A stretch of DNA of 64,000 nucleotides, taken from the NCBI GenBank assembly GCA_020284085.1, contig JACEVL010000019.1:3356498-3420497 (forward strand), given 5' to 3'. The DNA comes from Aporrectodea caliginosa. Taxonomy: Eukaryota; Annelida; Clitellata; Crassiclitellata; Lumbricidae. Shown here in pieces: positions 21,621-35,415 of this stretch. The position numbers and the translations under genes were made by a program. The notes beneath the pieces were generated by a model. The model saw nothing but the letters and a program-made list of their open reading frames with translations, did no database searches and was not told where the DNA came from. Positions within the stretch are counted from its first letter, which is position 1. Every line of letters begins with the position of its first letter.

Positions 21621-22971
21621 TGAACATAGAAGCGGTCGTTACCTCATGTCATCAGTTCGATTCCTGAGATGTAATAAGTTAAGCCGTATCCGTCTCTCTA
21701 TCCGTCGAAGAATGACTTAGACCCTCATCCGCTCAATCCATAAAACCAAGATGGAACGGAAGATACACACGCTCAGAACATAAACCAACTCACGACGATA
21801 GCCACAGTGGCAGACACGCGGACACACGCAGACATGCAGACACATTCACACGTATATGCATGCAGAGAGGCAGGCATAGACACACATCCAGACACACCTA
21901 CTGGATGATGTATGGGTGTCTAAAAGTATACACACCACAAGGGGTCGCTTCATCATTCACCAAAGGAGGCCATCATATATATATGCGTATATATATACCT
22001 ACGTATATATATACAATGTTTATACATATATACATATGAATAATTTATGTAGGCTAATTCACTTACACATGTATGTATATATCCGATAATATATATATAA
22101 TAAATTATATTTATGTATATGCATTTACATAGCATACATATATATATATATATATTCTTCATATATATTTCGCATAAACAATATATATATTTATTTAATT
22201 ACAATAGATATATCTATATACCCATCGCCGACAAATGGCTATAAACAATATATATATATCTATACATATATATATATATATATATATATGCAGGTGCATG
22301 ATGACTCTGTTGCTTCCTATATAAGACTCTGCATATACTCATTATACTCTGCATATGATGCATATCTCGTAAATGTGTTATTCATCTGTGCATAATTACA
22401 TGCAATGCATCACAGTAATATGCGACGGCAAATAGGTTATATATGTTTATTTTATGCATGCAATAAAATATTATTGATGTTTATACATTTTTCATGCAGA
22501 ATGTATACATGTATATATTTCAGTAGTCGTACAAATATATATGTATATTTGTTTATGCATATATTTACATATATATGTACACATATAATTATGTATATTT
22601 GCATGTCTTGCAAAACGGTTATAATATAATATTATATTATAATATATAACAAATATAGTTTTTGCAAAATTATATATTTTATATGAACAGCTTAAATATA
22701 AAAATTGCATGTATAAATTTATGTCTGAATCTATTATAATATTACTTCGATATCAAAGATATAGACTGTATCAGATGGATGGATAAATCCGCTAGGTTTG
22801 GTTACTTTTGAAATAAATGTTCTCATATTAAGGTCGTTTACAAAAAAATACTCAGCCTAATGATGACACCAGGCATGCGACCTCTACCACGATTTAGTTA
22901 GAACGCTTAAGAGGCTCACTAGTAACCATTAATGCAAAAAACTGCTACATATAATAGCAGGTACAATAATA
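21621..22971. other. AT-rich intergenic DNA with TA and CATA runs
   Basis: TA-rich tracts at 21975-22160 and 22190-22290. No supported exon. Confidence 0.5.
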
Positions 22972-23041
22972 ATAATATTCTTCTTTATTGAAACAATCAG
23001 GTTGACAAACCGACAACAGCGTGGACAATAGGTTACTAGTT
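22972..23041 (-). mobile_element. S2 SINE 3' fragment
   Basis: Only the 3' end is present: TATTGAAACAATCAGGTTG with ATT-type tail bases on the left. Confidence 0.65.
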
Positions 23042-23109
23042 TGTTGTCGTAGTTGTGATAATTTATTTGTACCTATCACCGCCATATGGCTGGCATCAGG
23101 ACGTGATGG

Positions 23110-23195
23110 CTTGATGTGGATTTGTGTCCACAGTTTAACGGCAGCTTATGACAACATAGGCCGTTGCCGCCGACAAAGATTAGTTTTGGCATATT
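23110..23195 (-). mobile_element. Short B-type element
   Basis: The reverse complement of the sequence at 31366-31449: AGTTTAACGGCAGCTTATGA, then GTTGCCGCCGACAAAGATTA. No clear target duplication was seen for this copy. Confidence 0.6.
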
Positions 23196-23880
23196 GATGA
23201 TACACTTAATATATATATATATATATTTATATAGTTACTATTATAGGAGTTTCTATTATTGTAGCAGAGGACATCAGCCTTCGCACTGTAAATTAATCAG
23301 GGCAGATAAAATTAATAGTTGACATTTACACGACTTAAAGGTGTGTTGGTCTATAATAAATATCAGTTCGAAATATTATTCAGTGATACTTTTATATAAA
23401 CATTATATTTAATTATTAATAGTATACTATTTTGTATTATAAAAAATGAGTTATTTTTCTAACAGATTGTTTTATAAACGCTCAAAAGATTTATGACAAA
23501 TTTCCAGGTCGAAAGCTATAAATTCTGAGGGTTTGGCATGTATATTGTAATAAGAGGATAAACTATCACAGCATGTTAACACTCGGTGGTCCGTTTCAAT
23601 TTTTCCATAAAGCCTGGTACAGACTTGCAACCACACCCGCCGAAGCTGTGAAGCTTCTTAGCTTCTTTCTGTCTAATAATACACCGCCCGTTGAGACTAT
23701 AGTCTAGGATGTCACCCGTTACTTTTTATAAATAAAGTCATCTTAGGTCACGGGTACGACTCGTTCTAGCGCCAAAAATAATGAATTCAAGCAGCTAAAA
23801 AAATAGGATAAAGTAAGGATGATGTTAGCATCCTTGGTAACCACAAAGTTTTGCAAAAGATTAAAGTTTTAATATTAGTA
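23196..23880. other. AT-rich DNA, no gene recognised
   Basis: A single TTAAAGGTGTG motif occurs near 23335. Otherwise no recognised feature. Confidence 0.4.
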
Positions 23881-24415
23881 GTCGATATGAGTTGCCACTA
23901 AGACACCTTTAAAACGTTTAATTCTAAGCTATATTAACCTCAAGGTCTCAATGCGTAGTCGATGTATAATCGCTAGAACACCTTTAAAAGCTAAGCTCAA
24001 AGCCACATTAATTTCAAGCAAGTCGTTCGTTTATATATTGCAACGACAGACACGCGTATACGGTAACTTCTTTAACAGCTATAGTATACAAGATAGCTTT
24101 AAATATTGGTTTAGCGAAATAAAATCACACGAAATATATACATCGTTCATTAGACACCTTTATAAGTATAACGCATCCACTCTTTTTTATTGTCTAGGTC
24201 TGCGGCAAATAACAGCTATACCCGCTGCTGATAGTTCGACCCGTAAAGATTTGTTATTAGGATAATTTGCTCTTGACCAAAATATTGTAGACAGCACCGT
24301 TTGAAAAACAATAGAAATTAAAATGCAACGTTAGAGATTATAGGCCATTGTAGAATGTAAACCGGAGTGCAGTTAGCAATTGGTGCAATAAAGAACATAC
24401 TTAATTACTTTACTT
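23881..24415 (+). mobile_element. Repeat region ending in a LINE-R-like 3' end
   Basis: AGACACCTTTAAAACG motifs at 23900 and 23968 are followed by a degenerate LINE C-terminus. The 3' end TTAGCAATTGGTGCAATAAAG is followed by an ACTT-type tail. The related copy is 25285-25515. Confidence 0.55.
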
Positions 24416-24420
24416 TTTTG

Positions 24421-24663
24421 GGGGTCCGATAGCGCATTGGATAACACATTGGCGTAGAGAGCGAGAGGTACCGAGATCGAGATCCGTAGGCGGACATGCT
24501 TTGTAGGCTGCTATTAGCGCCATGTATTGAAGGCTGTCTGTTCTGTTAGTAGTTAAGATTTATGTCTTCTGTCATTTGTTTTCTTGTGAATTGCTTCAAT
24601 TGCATAACTGTACACTGTAACCGGTTGCGGTTTGTCAACCGGATTGTTTCAATAAAGATTATT
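24421..24663 (+). mobile_element. S2 tRNA-derived SINE, near full length
   Basis: Box A TAGCGCATTGG (24430-24440) and a mutated box B (GAGATCGAGATCC). The body has TAGGCTGCTATTAGCGCC and CTGTCTGTTCTGTTAGTAG. The 3' end is GTTTGTCAACCGGATTGTTT with an AATAAAG ending. Confidence 0.8.
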
Positions 24664-24785
24664 TCATGCGCTTCGGCGTGAAACTCCGATTCAGCGTTCG
24701 CGCAGTAATCGGGAGCGCCTCTGAATAGGAAATCTGGTAGGGGAGCTATAACAAGTGTTCAAATACAATACAATACAATACAATT
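24664..24785 (+). mobile_element. S1 SINE, 5'-truncated
   Basis: It begins inside the S1 body (ATGCGCTTCGGCGTGAAAC) and ends with a (CAATA)n tail. It abuts the S2 copy, implying one inserted at the tail of the other. Confidence 0.8.
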
Positions 24786-25141
24786 AGTAGTAGTAGTAGT
24801 CGATATATATATGAGGTGCGACTAAGACACCGTTAAAACGTTTAATTCTAAGCTATATTAGCTTCATGGACTCTATTTATTTGATGCGTAGAGAACAACG
24901 AAACACCTTGAAAACGCTTAATTCAAAGCTATATTAACTTCAAGCCAGTCATTCGTGTATGTTAATGCCGTTCATTAGACATCTTATAACTCTCTAGATC
25001 TGCGGCCTAAGATGTCGTAAGAAGAATTTGCGAATCTCTTGAATTTAATTCAGTGACATAATAATGTTAATTAGGTTGTATAATATTATTGTGGATTTGG
25101 TTAATATATACTGCACAGTCTGTTAAACGCATTTGCGCTCA
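24786..25141. other. Repeat-like DNA with paired AGACACC-type motifs
   Basis: AAGACACCGTTAAAACG near 24826 and AAACACCTTGAAAACGC near 24901 are each followed by a similar TTAATTC..AAGCTATATTA context, as at 23900. These are tandem-like remnants. Confidence 0.45.
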
Positions 25142-25236
25142 TGTATTCGTAATCGTAATCGTAAACTTCGAATTTATAAAGCGCTACTCTAAAGCGACCT
25201 TATTCACGAGTGCTGCGACAGATCAGAGGGGTACAG
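25142..25236 (-). mobile_element. S3 3' end
   Basis: CGTAATCGTAATCGTAA tail at the left, then TTCACGAGTGCTGCG. Truncated. Confidence 0.6.
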
Positions 25237-25284
25237 CGTCCTCCCTTTTTTGTCTGTGCCATAAACCAGCTTTATACTCTATGC

Positions 25285-25515
25285 GTCCTCGCCCATAACA
25301 GTGTTATACCCGCTACTGACAGTTTGGCCCGTTATAAGACATTTGTTACAAGGATGACTATAGGCCTACTCATGATCCAAACATTGCATACAGCACCATT
25401 TGAAACCAAAATAAATTAGAATGGAATATTAGAGACGACTATAGGGCCGTGGTAGTATGTAAACCAAAATGCGGTTAGCAATTGGTGAAAAAAGATATAC
25501 TTACCTACCTAACTA
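25285..25515 (+). mobile_element. LINE 3' end (LINE-R-like)
   Basis: A degenerate frame with HNSVIPATDSLARYKTFVTR precedes a UTR with GCGGTTAGCAATTGGTG and an ACTTACC tail. Confidence 0.6.
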
Positions 25516-25866
25516 CGTACTTATACAAATGGATACCATTCTTAAATTGTACAGAGGAAGGCAGAGTCACGGGCTTCTTTGAAGACGAATTTAGGTTAGA
25601 GAGATGGGAACAATTGTTAGGGTGGTCAGACCGTCTGGATATAACGCATGGTTATAAACATGCGCTGATATAATAGTATGTTTATATACTATGCCACGTA
25701 TACACAAATATGCCACATTCTGTTTTTGTATATATTATATATATAATATAATATACATATATTGAAATGTATGTAAGTGTGCATCTTAACATTTGTATAT
25801 ATACGCTGTGGGCTAATACAAAAACATTGGCCTATATAAAGTAATTGCATATAGCTCTATGTGTAT
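25516..25866. other. No gene recognised
   Basis: A + strand frame (25540-25670) reads EDEFRLERWEQLLGWSDRLD but has no splice support and no recognised family. Confidence 0.35.
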
Positions 25867-26012
<146 letters not shown>

Positions 26013-26093
26013 CTACCAGCTATATATATTAGTGGCTATATTATATGAAACTATATGCCATACAGCATTGTATGTCAAACTACTTTTCACGTA

Positions 26094-26146
26094 ACGCTAA
26101 TCATCTTTGTTATGACACAGTGTCGTTAAACAGCAACAAACCAACT
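26094..26146 (+). repeat. A module, 3' part
   Basis: CGCTAATCATCTTTGTTATG then ACACAGTGTCGTTAAACAGC. Confidence 0.7.
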
Positions 26147-26289
26147 TTTTTTATTTAAGTATACATTTACTTTCACTATAATATTATTTCTATCGAATGT
26201 GCTTCGTTAAATTGCGAATATGCAGGTTTTTCTTCGACCTCGGCAGTCTACGGCGCAATATAAATCGTCTAATTATAATAATTATTTTA

Positions 26290-26545
26290 TGAATGCCATG
26301 CAATGCGATACATGCACGATTTGTAGGAAAGAGAAACAAAAGGCAGACCAAGACTACGCTGGATAGACAACATAAATGTGGACATAATAACATTACTTGG
26401 ACTGAAACTAAGGGAGCACTTGACTTGACAATTGACCGATGACAAAGGAGAAATTTATTTGTACCCATGACCGCCCCAGATCAAAGAGTTCATCAGATGA
26501 TGATGGCGAGTGTGAACGTCCGTCTGCCTATGTAAATACTCCGGA
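26290..26545 (+). mobile_element. LINE ORF2 C-terminal fragment
   Basis: One frame gives KGRPRLRWIDNINVDIITLL then GLKLREHL. Another continues as LTIDRRQWRNLFVPM. Together they match the 'GRPR.RW.DNI..D......L..A..L..DR..WR.L' tail of LINE polyproteins, broken by a frameshift. It is followed at once by the GT tract. Confidence 0.7.
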
Positions 26546-26555
26546 ATATCAAGTA

Positions 26556-27434
<879 letters not shown>

Positions 27435-27660
27435 ATGGGGGGGCGATAGCGCATTGGATAACACACTGGCGTAGAGAGCGAGAGGTACCGAGTTCGAGTC
27501 CCGTAACGGATATGTTTGTAGGCTGCTATTAGCGCCGTGTATTGCAGGCTGTCTGTTCTGTTAGTAGTTAAGATTGTTTCAATTGCATAACATGTAAATG
27601 TGCAGCGCAGTGCGTTTGTCAGGCGCTTAATTAAAGAAATGATATTAGATATTATTATTA
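27435..27660 (+). mobile_element. S2 tRNA-derived SINE
   Basis: Box A TAGCGCATTGG (27447-27457) and a good box B GAGTTCGAGTCC (27490-27501). The 3' end is of the second type (CAGCGCAGTGCGTTTGTCAG then GCGCTTAATTAAAG) with an ATT tail. Confidence 0.85.
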
Positions 27661-27889
27661 AAAGCCGTTAATCTGTTAGACACCTTTAAATAGTCTTTCA
27701 CACATTCTATATATACCTGTATAAATTATGCTTAAGTTTTGTTGAATTCTAGCGTCCCTCGCTTATGTATAAGGAAAGCTCTACCTCACTGGTCTCTGCT
27801 GCAGCCGCAAAATATCGTTAAACAATGAACACTTCTAACAATGTAACAATCTGCTTTATAGCCACCTTTAAGCAGTTTTTGAAAGACTA

Positions 27890-28010
27890 AATATGAACTC
27901 CTCCACTACCCTATATATGTGGTAGCACCAGTCCTTAGCCTGGACAAGGGAGGAGGGCAACAATACTCCTCTTGTTCTGACACAGTTTCGTTAAACAGCA
28001 ACTAACCTAT
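27890..28010 (+). repeat. A module
   Basis: CTCCTCCACTACC, AGGAGGGCAACAA and ACAGTTTCGTTAAACAGC are present. Confidence 0.65.
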
Positions 28011-28136
28011 GTACAAACTCCGCCACTTCTCGAAAAAATGAGCTGTAATATACCAAATTAAATTCTTTTCTGTAAAAATCAACGGCTTTTGTTGCCATAT
28101 GATGTCTTTAAGCTTTTGTTCCTAGCCTAAACGCTG

Positions 28137-28252
28137 AGGGAACTCCGCCACTATTCGTACTTTTAGTGCCAGTCCCAAGCCTGAAGTAAAGAGGAGGGCG
28201 ACCTAATCATCTTTGTTATGACACAGTGTCGTTAAACAGCAACTACCAACCA
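28137..28252 (+). repeat. A module
   Basis: A good copy: AACTCCGCCACTA, AGTGCCAGTCCCAAGCCTG, and TTTGTTATGACACAGTGTCG then TTAAACAGC. Confidence 0.75.
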
Positions 28253-28654
28253 ACTATTTTCGTCCAAGCTGGAATGCAATATCCAGCAACAAATAAAAGA
28301 TATATATATTTATTATATATAACCAATAAGCATGTATAAAATTAATATATATATAATATATATATATATATATGTAGAAGGGAGAAGCAATAGTTAGCAA
28401 TAGCAATTACTCTATACATGCTTATTACCTGTATGTTATAATTCAAACTATACGATCGGGTCATTTTTGTATACATTGGATTATTAGATATTATTTATAC
28501 ATTTGAGTTTAAAATTCTTTTTGAACGTTTTCGATTTAACAGGCTACAATACTTTCGTGAACTCTTTGCTAGTAAATGAACTTAGCTATACACTTTCATA
28601 GCTTCAACAAGGCTTCCTATAGCTCTCTTTTTGTGCTATTATTGCTAATCAATC
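28253..28654. other. AT-rich DNA, no gene recognised
   Basis: TA runs near 28290-28372; otherwise unique-looking. Confidence 0.4.
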
Positions 28655-28770
28655 ATCCATGAAATTTATATAGCGCCCTTCAAGATAACTACTCACAGGC
28701 TCTGCGGACTCAGACCAGGTCAAACAGAAAAGTCTTAAGTAGCTTATGAAATTTGCTTGAATTGACGCCA
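28655..28770 (-). mobile_element. L2/CR1-like LINE 3' terminus
   Basis: The complement shows TTGAAGGGCGCTATATAAAT followed by a TGATTGATT tail. It is the same 3' signature as the LINEs at 40432 and 52012. Confidence 0.65.
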
Positions 28771-28929
28771 ACGTCTAGTTAATAATAATAATAAGGTAAT
28801 AATAATAAGGTCTACTGTTGCTATGAGATTTCGTTTATTTGATGAGAAAATAAATCGCTAGTCTCTTCTTTCATAACGTCCAGCGGTTCAATGCGGTGGC
28901 TTTCCGCGGTACTTTTGCCACACTGGACC

Positions 28930-29994
<1,065 letters not shown>

Positions 29995-30013
29995 GAACTA
30001 TACTAAGACACTT

Positions 30014-30289
30014 TTAATTAGTACTTAATACTTGATATAAATATTCGAAATTTTTCACTATAAAGCAATTCAGTGCTATCAGTGGGGTCTCTACAGCCAA
30101 TGTTTCGCTCTCAAAATAGACGGAAAACAAATTAATGTTCAGATACATATACAAATAAAACAGATACACCCAGACATACATGTATGTACGTTTAGTGCGT
30201 GCGTGTGTTTGCGTGTTTAGTTTGCGTGAGTTTGCGTGTGCCTTGGCAACCATAAGTTGTCAGTAAGCATTACCAATAAGATGTCGAAC
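30014..30289 (+). repeat. L-unit-like fragment with GT-rich tract
   Basis: GTGCGTGCGTGTGTTTGCGTG near 30195 is followed by CTTGGCAACCATAAG and CAGTAAGCATTACCAATAAG. The same order follows the GT tract in the L units at 34 and 48 kb. Confidence 0.5.
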
Positions 30290-30510
30290 AGTACTGAGAA
30301 ATGTGCAGGTGTCAGACGAAGCATGGTAGGGAGCCCATTCCAGGTTGAAGGGCCCTTGGCAGCCATAAGTTGAGGAACAATGAGCTCAACCTGTGCAGAA
30401 GCGCAGAAAGCAACGGCGCTGGACGCATGTGGTGGACAGCAGATCCCGCAAATACGGAGGGGCTAGACCCTCAATACAGCGCCGGACCAAGACAATACAA
30501 TACAATACAA
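30290..30510 (-). mobile_element. L2/CR1-like LINE fragment
   Basis: The - strand frame reads LAPPYLRDLLSTTCVQRR and, after a stop, GPFNLEW. This is the 'LAPxYLxDL..GP..W' C-terminal pattern. CAATA repeats lie at the right end. Confidence 0.6.
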
Positions 30511-30721
30511 CTGTAATTTGATAATGACCCTATTTACAAAGTTCGTGAAGTACAAAAGCATGGATAATAATAGAGAGCTTACGAGCCGCTATACGACACC
30601 TGTGAAAGAGCTAGGGTGACTCCCAGGTCAGGTTCAGTGTGTACTTTAGCCATAATATTTGATGTAATATTCTTACGATCCGCTATACGTGCTCTTCAAC
30701 TACTTTATATATTTGAAATTT

Positions 30722-30775
30722 CAGCCAGTCCCAAGCCTGGAGAAAGGAGGAGGGCGACGCCAATGTTCTCCAATG
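30722..30775 (+). repeat. A module, partial
   Basis: CAGTCCCAAGCCTGGAGAAA then GGAGGAGGGCGACGCCAATG. Confidence 0.65.
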
Positions 30776-31279
30776 CCAATTTCGTGCAGATAAGTGTTTG
30801 CATTTAGCTCCAATGGAATCCTTGCCCCTAAATATGTATGTTTAGACACCAAAATCATTGCCATAAGAGAAGGAGAAGCTGAGATATTGAACAATATGTA
30901 TTTCGGTCGGCCATTTTGTAAAATGGCTGCCACAGCCGCTGACGTAGGCGTCAAAATTTGTGCACCCGGGCTTTTTGGACTCGTCTACCCATGTACTATC
31001 TGGAACCAAAATGGATAATTAGTTGCCGTATGTGAAACCTATTTTTCAGCTCCCGTAGTTCACTATTTATTTTCAGGTGACTGATCTGAATTTAGACGGC
31101 GGCCATCTTGGATTTTCGTCCATTTTCACATAGTTGCCCATGTCAGATTTTGGGAAACAAATTTTTCTTTTAACATAGACATATCAAAGAGGTGAAATTA
31201 TCGAGAAACCTTTTGGAAAAATTTTGTTGAACCTCCATCAAAAATTGTTGTTTAATGACTGGACTATGTCGCTAAATTC
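30776..31279. other. No gene recognised
   Basis: Contains GCGGCCATCTTGGATTTT-type sequence near 31098 but no exon or known repeat. Confidence 0.4.
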
Positions 31280-31680
31280 CGTTTATACAGAGCGCTTTCT
31301 TTAGACACCTTTTAAACGTTATATACCAATTCCATATAAGTTCCAGGCGCGACACCCATTCGGTTAAGAGCTGTAATATGCCAAAAACTAATCTTTGTCG
31401 GCGGCAACGGCCTATGTTGTCATAAGCTGCCGTTAAACTGTGGATCCATCCCATTCGGTTGCCCCGTAGGTCGACGTTCCTGTTTCGTTGTTCGGTATAA
31501 TTATTATAGATATCGCTTAAATTGGCTGTAACTATTTGGTGATCAACAGAAATATGCAATTGCGACGCGATAGCCACTGATCGTACTCTGGCAGTGCCAG
31601 TCCTAAGCCTGGACGAAGGAGGAGGGCGACGCTGATGATCTATGTTGTCACACAGTGTCGTTAAACTAGTATACTACTAC
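31280..31680 (+). repeat. A/B-module cluster
   Basis: AGAGCGCTTTCTTTAGACAC, then a split spacer containing a short inserted element (31366-31449), then GGCTGTAACTATTTGGTG, then an A module at 31573-31672. The order without the insertion matches 51710-51900 and 62815-63150. Confidence 0.65.
31366..31449 (+). mobile_element. 84-bp B-type element with 11-bp target duplication
   Basis: Bounded by CCCATTCGGTT at 31355-31365 and 31450-31460. The insert reads AAGAGCTGTAATATGCCAAA, then CTTTGTCGGCGGCAACGGCC, then AAGCTGCCGTTAAACTGTGG. Five other copies are in the window. It has no open frame and no terminal inverted repeats I can see. Confidence 0.75.
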
Positions 31681-31799
31681 CACACGAACGGTGAGAACTG
31701 TTTAAAATAATTTCTGTCGACGTCAACGTCCTCTGTTGCCAGAATATGTCGTTCAACTCTGGATTCTCATACTCAGAACTGTCTGTCTGCAACGTTTAG

Positions 31800-32030
31800 C
31801 TAATCAATGTAATGTAATGTAATTAGTAATTTATATAGCGCCGCTCACAGCCGAGGCCATTCAGTAGCACTCCCAGTGCGAGAACCCCGAGAGAAGAAAT
31901 ATGTTTTAAGGAGAGAGAGAGATGAGTATACAATGATCCAGAAAGGAAAGTCTCACGCAAAGTGAAGTGAAGGGCATTCCATAAGGAGGGCCCAATGATG
32001 GCAAAGGATCGAGTTTTAATAATAAGTTAA
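31800..32030 (-). mobile_element. LINE 3' end
   Basis: The complement has GCGGCGCTATATAAATTAC with an ATTAC tail. Upstream, on the - strand, is a degenerate 'GPS.WNALHFTLRETFLS'-like stretch. It is inserted between A/B modules of an L-type block. Confidence 0.6.
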
Positions 32031-32169
32031 GGTTGACGTGAACAGTCTTGGCAGTCGCATAAGACGTCGTTAAACATTTGATACTATAATTGTGAGCGCC
32101 TTATATGAAGATGAGATGTTGAATAATAAAAAGTTCAGGCGTAATTCCTCTTTCGGGTAGGGCCAATCC

Positions 32170-32577
32170 CGAAGCAGGACGTTTTGACGCCGCCATTTTG
32201 GCGCCGGACGTTTTGGCGCGGCCGTTTCGGCGCCGGCCGTTTCGGCGCCGGCCGTTTTGGCGCTGACCGTTTTGGCGCTAATAAACGTAGTGAATAATGT
32301 TATTTTTTTTAATGCAAAGAAATATCAGTAGCATAGCCAATTTCTTGTGGTGAGTTGGATTGATGAATATAGAATTTGCTAAATTAATACCATCTTTTTA
32401 ATGCTGTATTATTTTTTCGTTAGAAGGCAGTCTACCAAGTGTCACTCGTAATCAAGCCATATAGTCGGTCCAAACGGTGACGCCTAAGTATCCTGCGCCA
32501 AAACGGCCGGCGCCAAAACGGTCGGCGCCAAAACGGCCGCGCCAAAACGGCCGCGCCGCGCCCAAAAGTCACGTACC
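32170..32577. mobile_element. Fold-back element with reiterated GCCGTTTTGGCGCC ends
   Basis: 408 bp between perfect 10-bp target duplications GGGCCAATCC (32160-32169 and 32578-32587). Both ends consist of about five to seven repeats of GGCCGTTTTGGCGCC-like units, in opposite orientation, around a ~200-bp AT-rich centre with no frame. The insertion splits an A module exactly between GGCCAATCC and TAAGCCAG. Long subrepeated termini and a 9-10 bp duplication recall fold-back or MULE-type elements. Confidence 0.85.
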
Positions 32578-32587
32578 GGGCCAATCC

Positions 32588-33400
32588 TAAGCCAGATTGA
32601 AGGAGGAGGGAGACGCTAATCGTCTTCGTTGAACAGAGCGACGTTAAACTGAAATTACTGAGTTTTTAGCTTTAATTACTTAGAAATTCCAATAAACTGT
32701 ATGAAGAAGTAGTTTCAGTAATCTTACAATGCGTGATGCCAAGACGTTATATAGTTATATAGAAACCGTTTAAAGTATTCGCAGAAAAAGGCTGAACGTT
32801 CCATGAATGAACTGCGATACTCCTCAATACGATTAGGTTGGATGCATAAAAACTAAGGCTGGTACTGATTAAAATAATTTTAATCTATTAATCTCCTAAA
32901 TGTAATCGAGATTAATCGATTAAATTCGATTAATTTGGTCCATGTTATACATAAAGCGTGAAAAGCGGTTTAGACTGTATACACTGCAAAAATCCTTCAG
33001 TCATTCGAATGTTCAAATTGTGATACGACCTTCCACGACCTTCTCCCTCTGTCACAAATTGTGATACTGAGCAATGTAGTCAGCATTAACTATACCTTCT
33101 GTTTACAAAAATCTTCAATAATTTCACAATCTTCGATATTTCGCTCAGCATTTAAGTTAAATGCGAAATGATCGCTTAATTTTCCCCTCGAATGTTTCAC
33201 ATTATTATTGTTCGCCATCTTGTTTATTCCCGAAATCGGTCGGTTGACGTCATAAAATAAGGAAGAAAATTAATTGAAAATTAATCGAACAAGCCGAAAT
33301 TAATCGATAGATTATTCGTTAAAATTCACAGCTCTAATATAACCTGTAGGCTATTTTGGAGTTTGATCAATTATTTTAATGTCACAGGTTAACAGCAGGA
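32588..33400. other. A module end, then AT-rich DNA
   Basis: The A module continues to about 32665 with CGACGTTAAACTGAAATTAC. ATTAATCGATTAA-rich sequence at 32870-33330 resembles 18590-18930. No exon. Confidence 0.45.
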
Positions 33401-33402
33401 AA

Positions 33403-33530
33403 GCACACACACACACACACCCACACACGCACACACGCACGCGCACACACACACGCACACACGCTCACCCCCACCCCCACCCCACACTTACACACAAACA
33501 CACACACAAACACGCACTCACAGACACATA
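33403..33530. repeat. (CA)n-rich imperfect microsatellite
   Basis: CA units with CACGC and CCCAC interruptions. Confidence 0.9.
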
Positions 33531-33787
33531 TAAATATATATTTACGAGCACCAAATTATCGAATGAAAGCCAGTGAAACTCTGGCAACCGGGTCAAAACT
33601 AAGAAAATGGCATCATCAAACAAATACCAAAAGACCACGTATACGACCAAGCATAAAAGAATTGTCTAACTTTAATTACTTTTCATTTTTTTATCGACAA
33701 CTTATGTCAGTCTTGTAATAACTTGGAACAATTTGTCAACTGGCGCTTAAACGAAAAAGTTTTATATATAGCCTCTGTTGAAAGCTA

Positions 33788-34985
33788 TTTAAAGGTGTAT
33801 AAGGAAAATCGTAAAATTATTATTAGCATCTAGTCATTCTAGTGTTTAGCCATTAAATGAGGGGAGATTAAGGATAGGGCTTTCTCGATCGAAGGTTCCG
33901 CTGTGTGTAATAGCATCCCTTCTGACCCGCGTTCTCTCCCGCGGGACCTGAGTGGTCATCATCTCCAGTTCCGGCCTTCTCAGATCCGAGCAGCCTAAGA
34001 GATCAGTCCACCACTGATCTGTTCGACCACCTACTTCCCTGTTTTGGTGGAGAATATCACTCTCTCCGTAGTCAAACTTCTGTTCTACCCTCCACCTGCC
34101 CTCTGACACTTCATACGGACTTGATAGGATTCTATTAACTGCAACAATATGGACGACTTCGCCTAGTCGTGCAAGATAAAACAATAAGTAGGCTAAATTA
34201 GCTAACGTTCATAATCATTAGGCATTTGATATCAGTGTGACAGCCGTAAGAATTCAGTGAACATTACCAATGAGATGTCAGTTACTGTATGTTCGCGTTT
34301 GTTTGCCTGGTAGCCATAAGATTTCAGAAAACGCCGAATGCGACTAATATAATTTCACGATCCGCTACGACACCTTTAAAAGGCAGTTAGGCTGCGCTAT
34401 ATATTCGGCATTTCGCTAGCAGCACGAATTTTAACTTTCGGAGAAGTTTATTTGTGATAACTGAACGGTGAGAACTTTTCAAAATAAGAAATATAAATTA
34501 TGTTAAAGTCAACGGCTTTGGCAGCCTTATAAGATTCCGTCAAACTCTGGATCTTCAAATACGTTACTAAAACTCTCTGAAGCGTTTAGTTAATATAAGT
34601 TATAAAGTCGACGCAAGATGTCGCTAAACGCTGAATCCTTATTTGTTGTTGTCAGTGCCATAGAAAGACGAGACGTCGTTTAAGTGAAAAAGAAAAATCT
34701 GGGGGCGTAACTCCGACACTGCCAATTTTTGGATGGTGCCAGTCCCAAGCAAGGTTGATGAAGGCGGGAGACGCTAATCACCTTCGTTTAACAGAGCGCC
34801 GTTCAAGTGAAATTAACAGTCGCACAGGTTTTTTCAATCAGTTTAAGGCATTAATTAAGAAGGGACTGCTCTGTCGGACACAATGTTCCGTTAACACAAG
34901 GGGAACTACGGTTGGTGTGTATATAGTATAAGAAAGCACGTAAATAACTCATTTTTTTGTTCCCTTAGAATGCTGGTAAAACCCG
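33788..34985 (+). repeat. L unit (composite repeat)
   Basis: It starts at TTTAAAGGTGTATAAGG. In order it contains AACAATATGGACGACTTCGC, AGTAGGCTAAATTAGC, CGATCCGCTACGACACCTTT, CTGAACGGTGAGAAC, two B modules, an A module near 34737-34815, CACAATGTTCCGTTAA, and AATGCTGGTAAAAC. It breaks off into P-module sequence. The - strand frame at 33846-34184 is not supported as a gene. Confidence 0.7.
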
Positions 34986-35229
34986 TTGAAGGTTGCACCG
35001 ATCAACTCTCGCTCCAGAATCTGCAGAGACGATGCAACGACTAGAGGAAACCGGTTGGAAGGGACCGATCGGCCGAAGGAAGTCCAAGGAGTGACGATCC
35101 CTCCCGAAATCCAACCTCAAGTGCAGCCTCGTAGAAGGTACCGCATCTGCCTGTCCGTGCCTTAGTGCCAGGCAGAGCCAGTCTCAAGCCTGGACGAAAC
35201 AGAAGGGCAACGCTATTCAACAACGCATC
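34986..35229 (+). repeat. P-module fragment and A-module fragment
   Basis: ATCAACTCTCGCTCCAGAAT recurs at 35254. GCCAGTCTCAAGCCTGGACG near 35177 is an A-type string. Confidence 0.5.
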
Positions 35230-35415
35230 GGGGGCCCATCGAAGGCAACGCCGATCAACTCTCGCTCCAGAATCTGCCAACTGGTGGGCCAAGTGCCTCT
35301 TTTCGTTGTCTGAAGACCTCTTTCTTTTATCTGGGACTTTCGCACTGGGAGCGCCTCTGATTGATGTGCACTGCGAGAGGCGCTATATAAATTGATAGAT
35401 ACAATACAATACAAG
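35230..35415 (+). mobile_element. L2/CR1-like LINE 3' end
   Basis: The terminus GGGAGCGCCTCTGATTGATG then GAGAGGCGCTATATAAATTG with a (TACAA)n tail. No continuous frame. Confidence 0.65.

Noticed and set aside
33846..34184. 112-residue - strand protein
   Set aside because: Half of the frame is the L-unit segment ATGGACGACTTCGC, found in three other units without an open frame.
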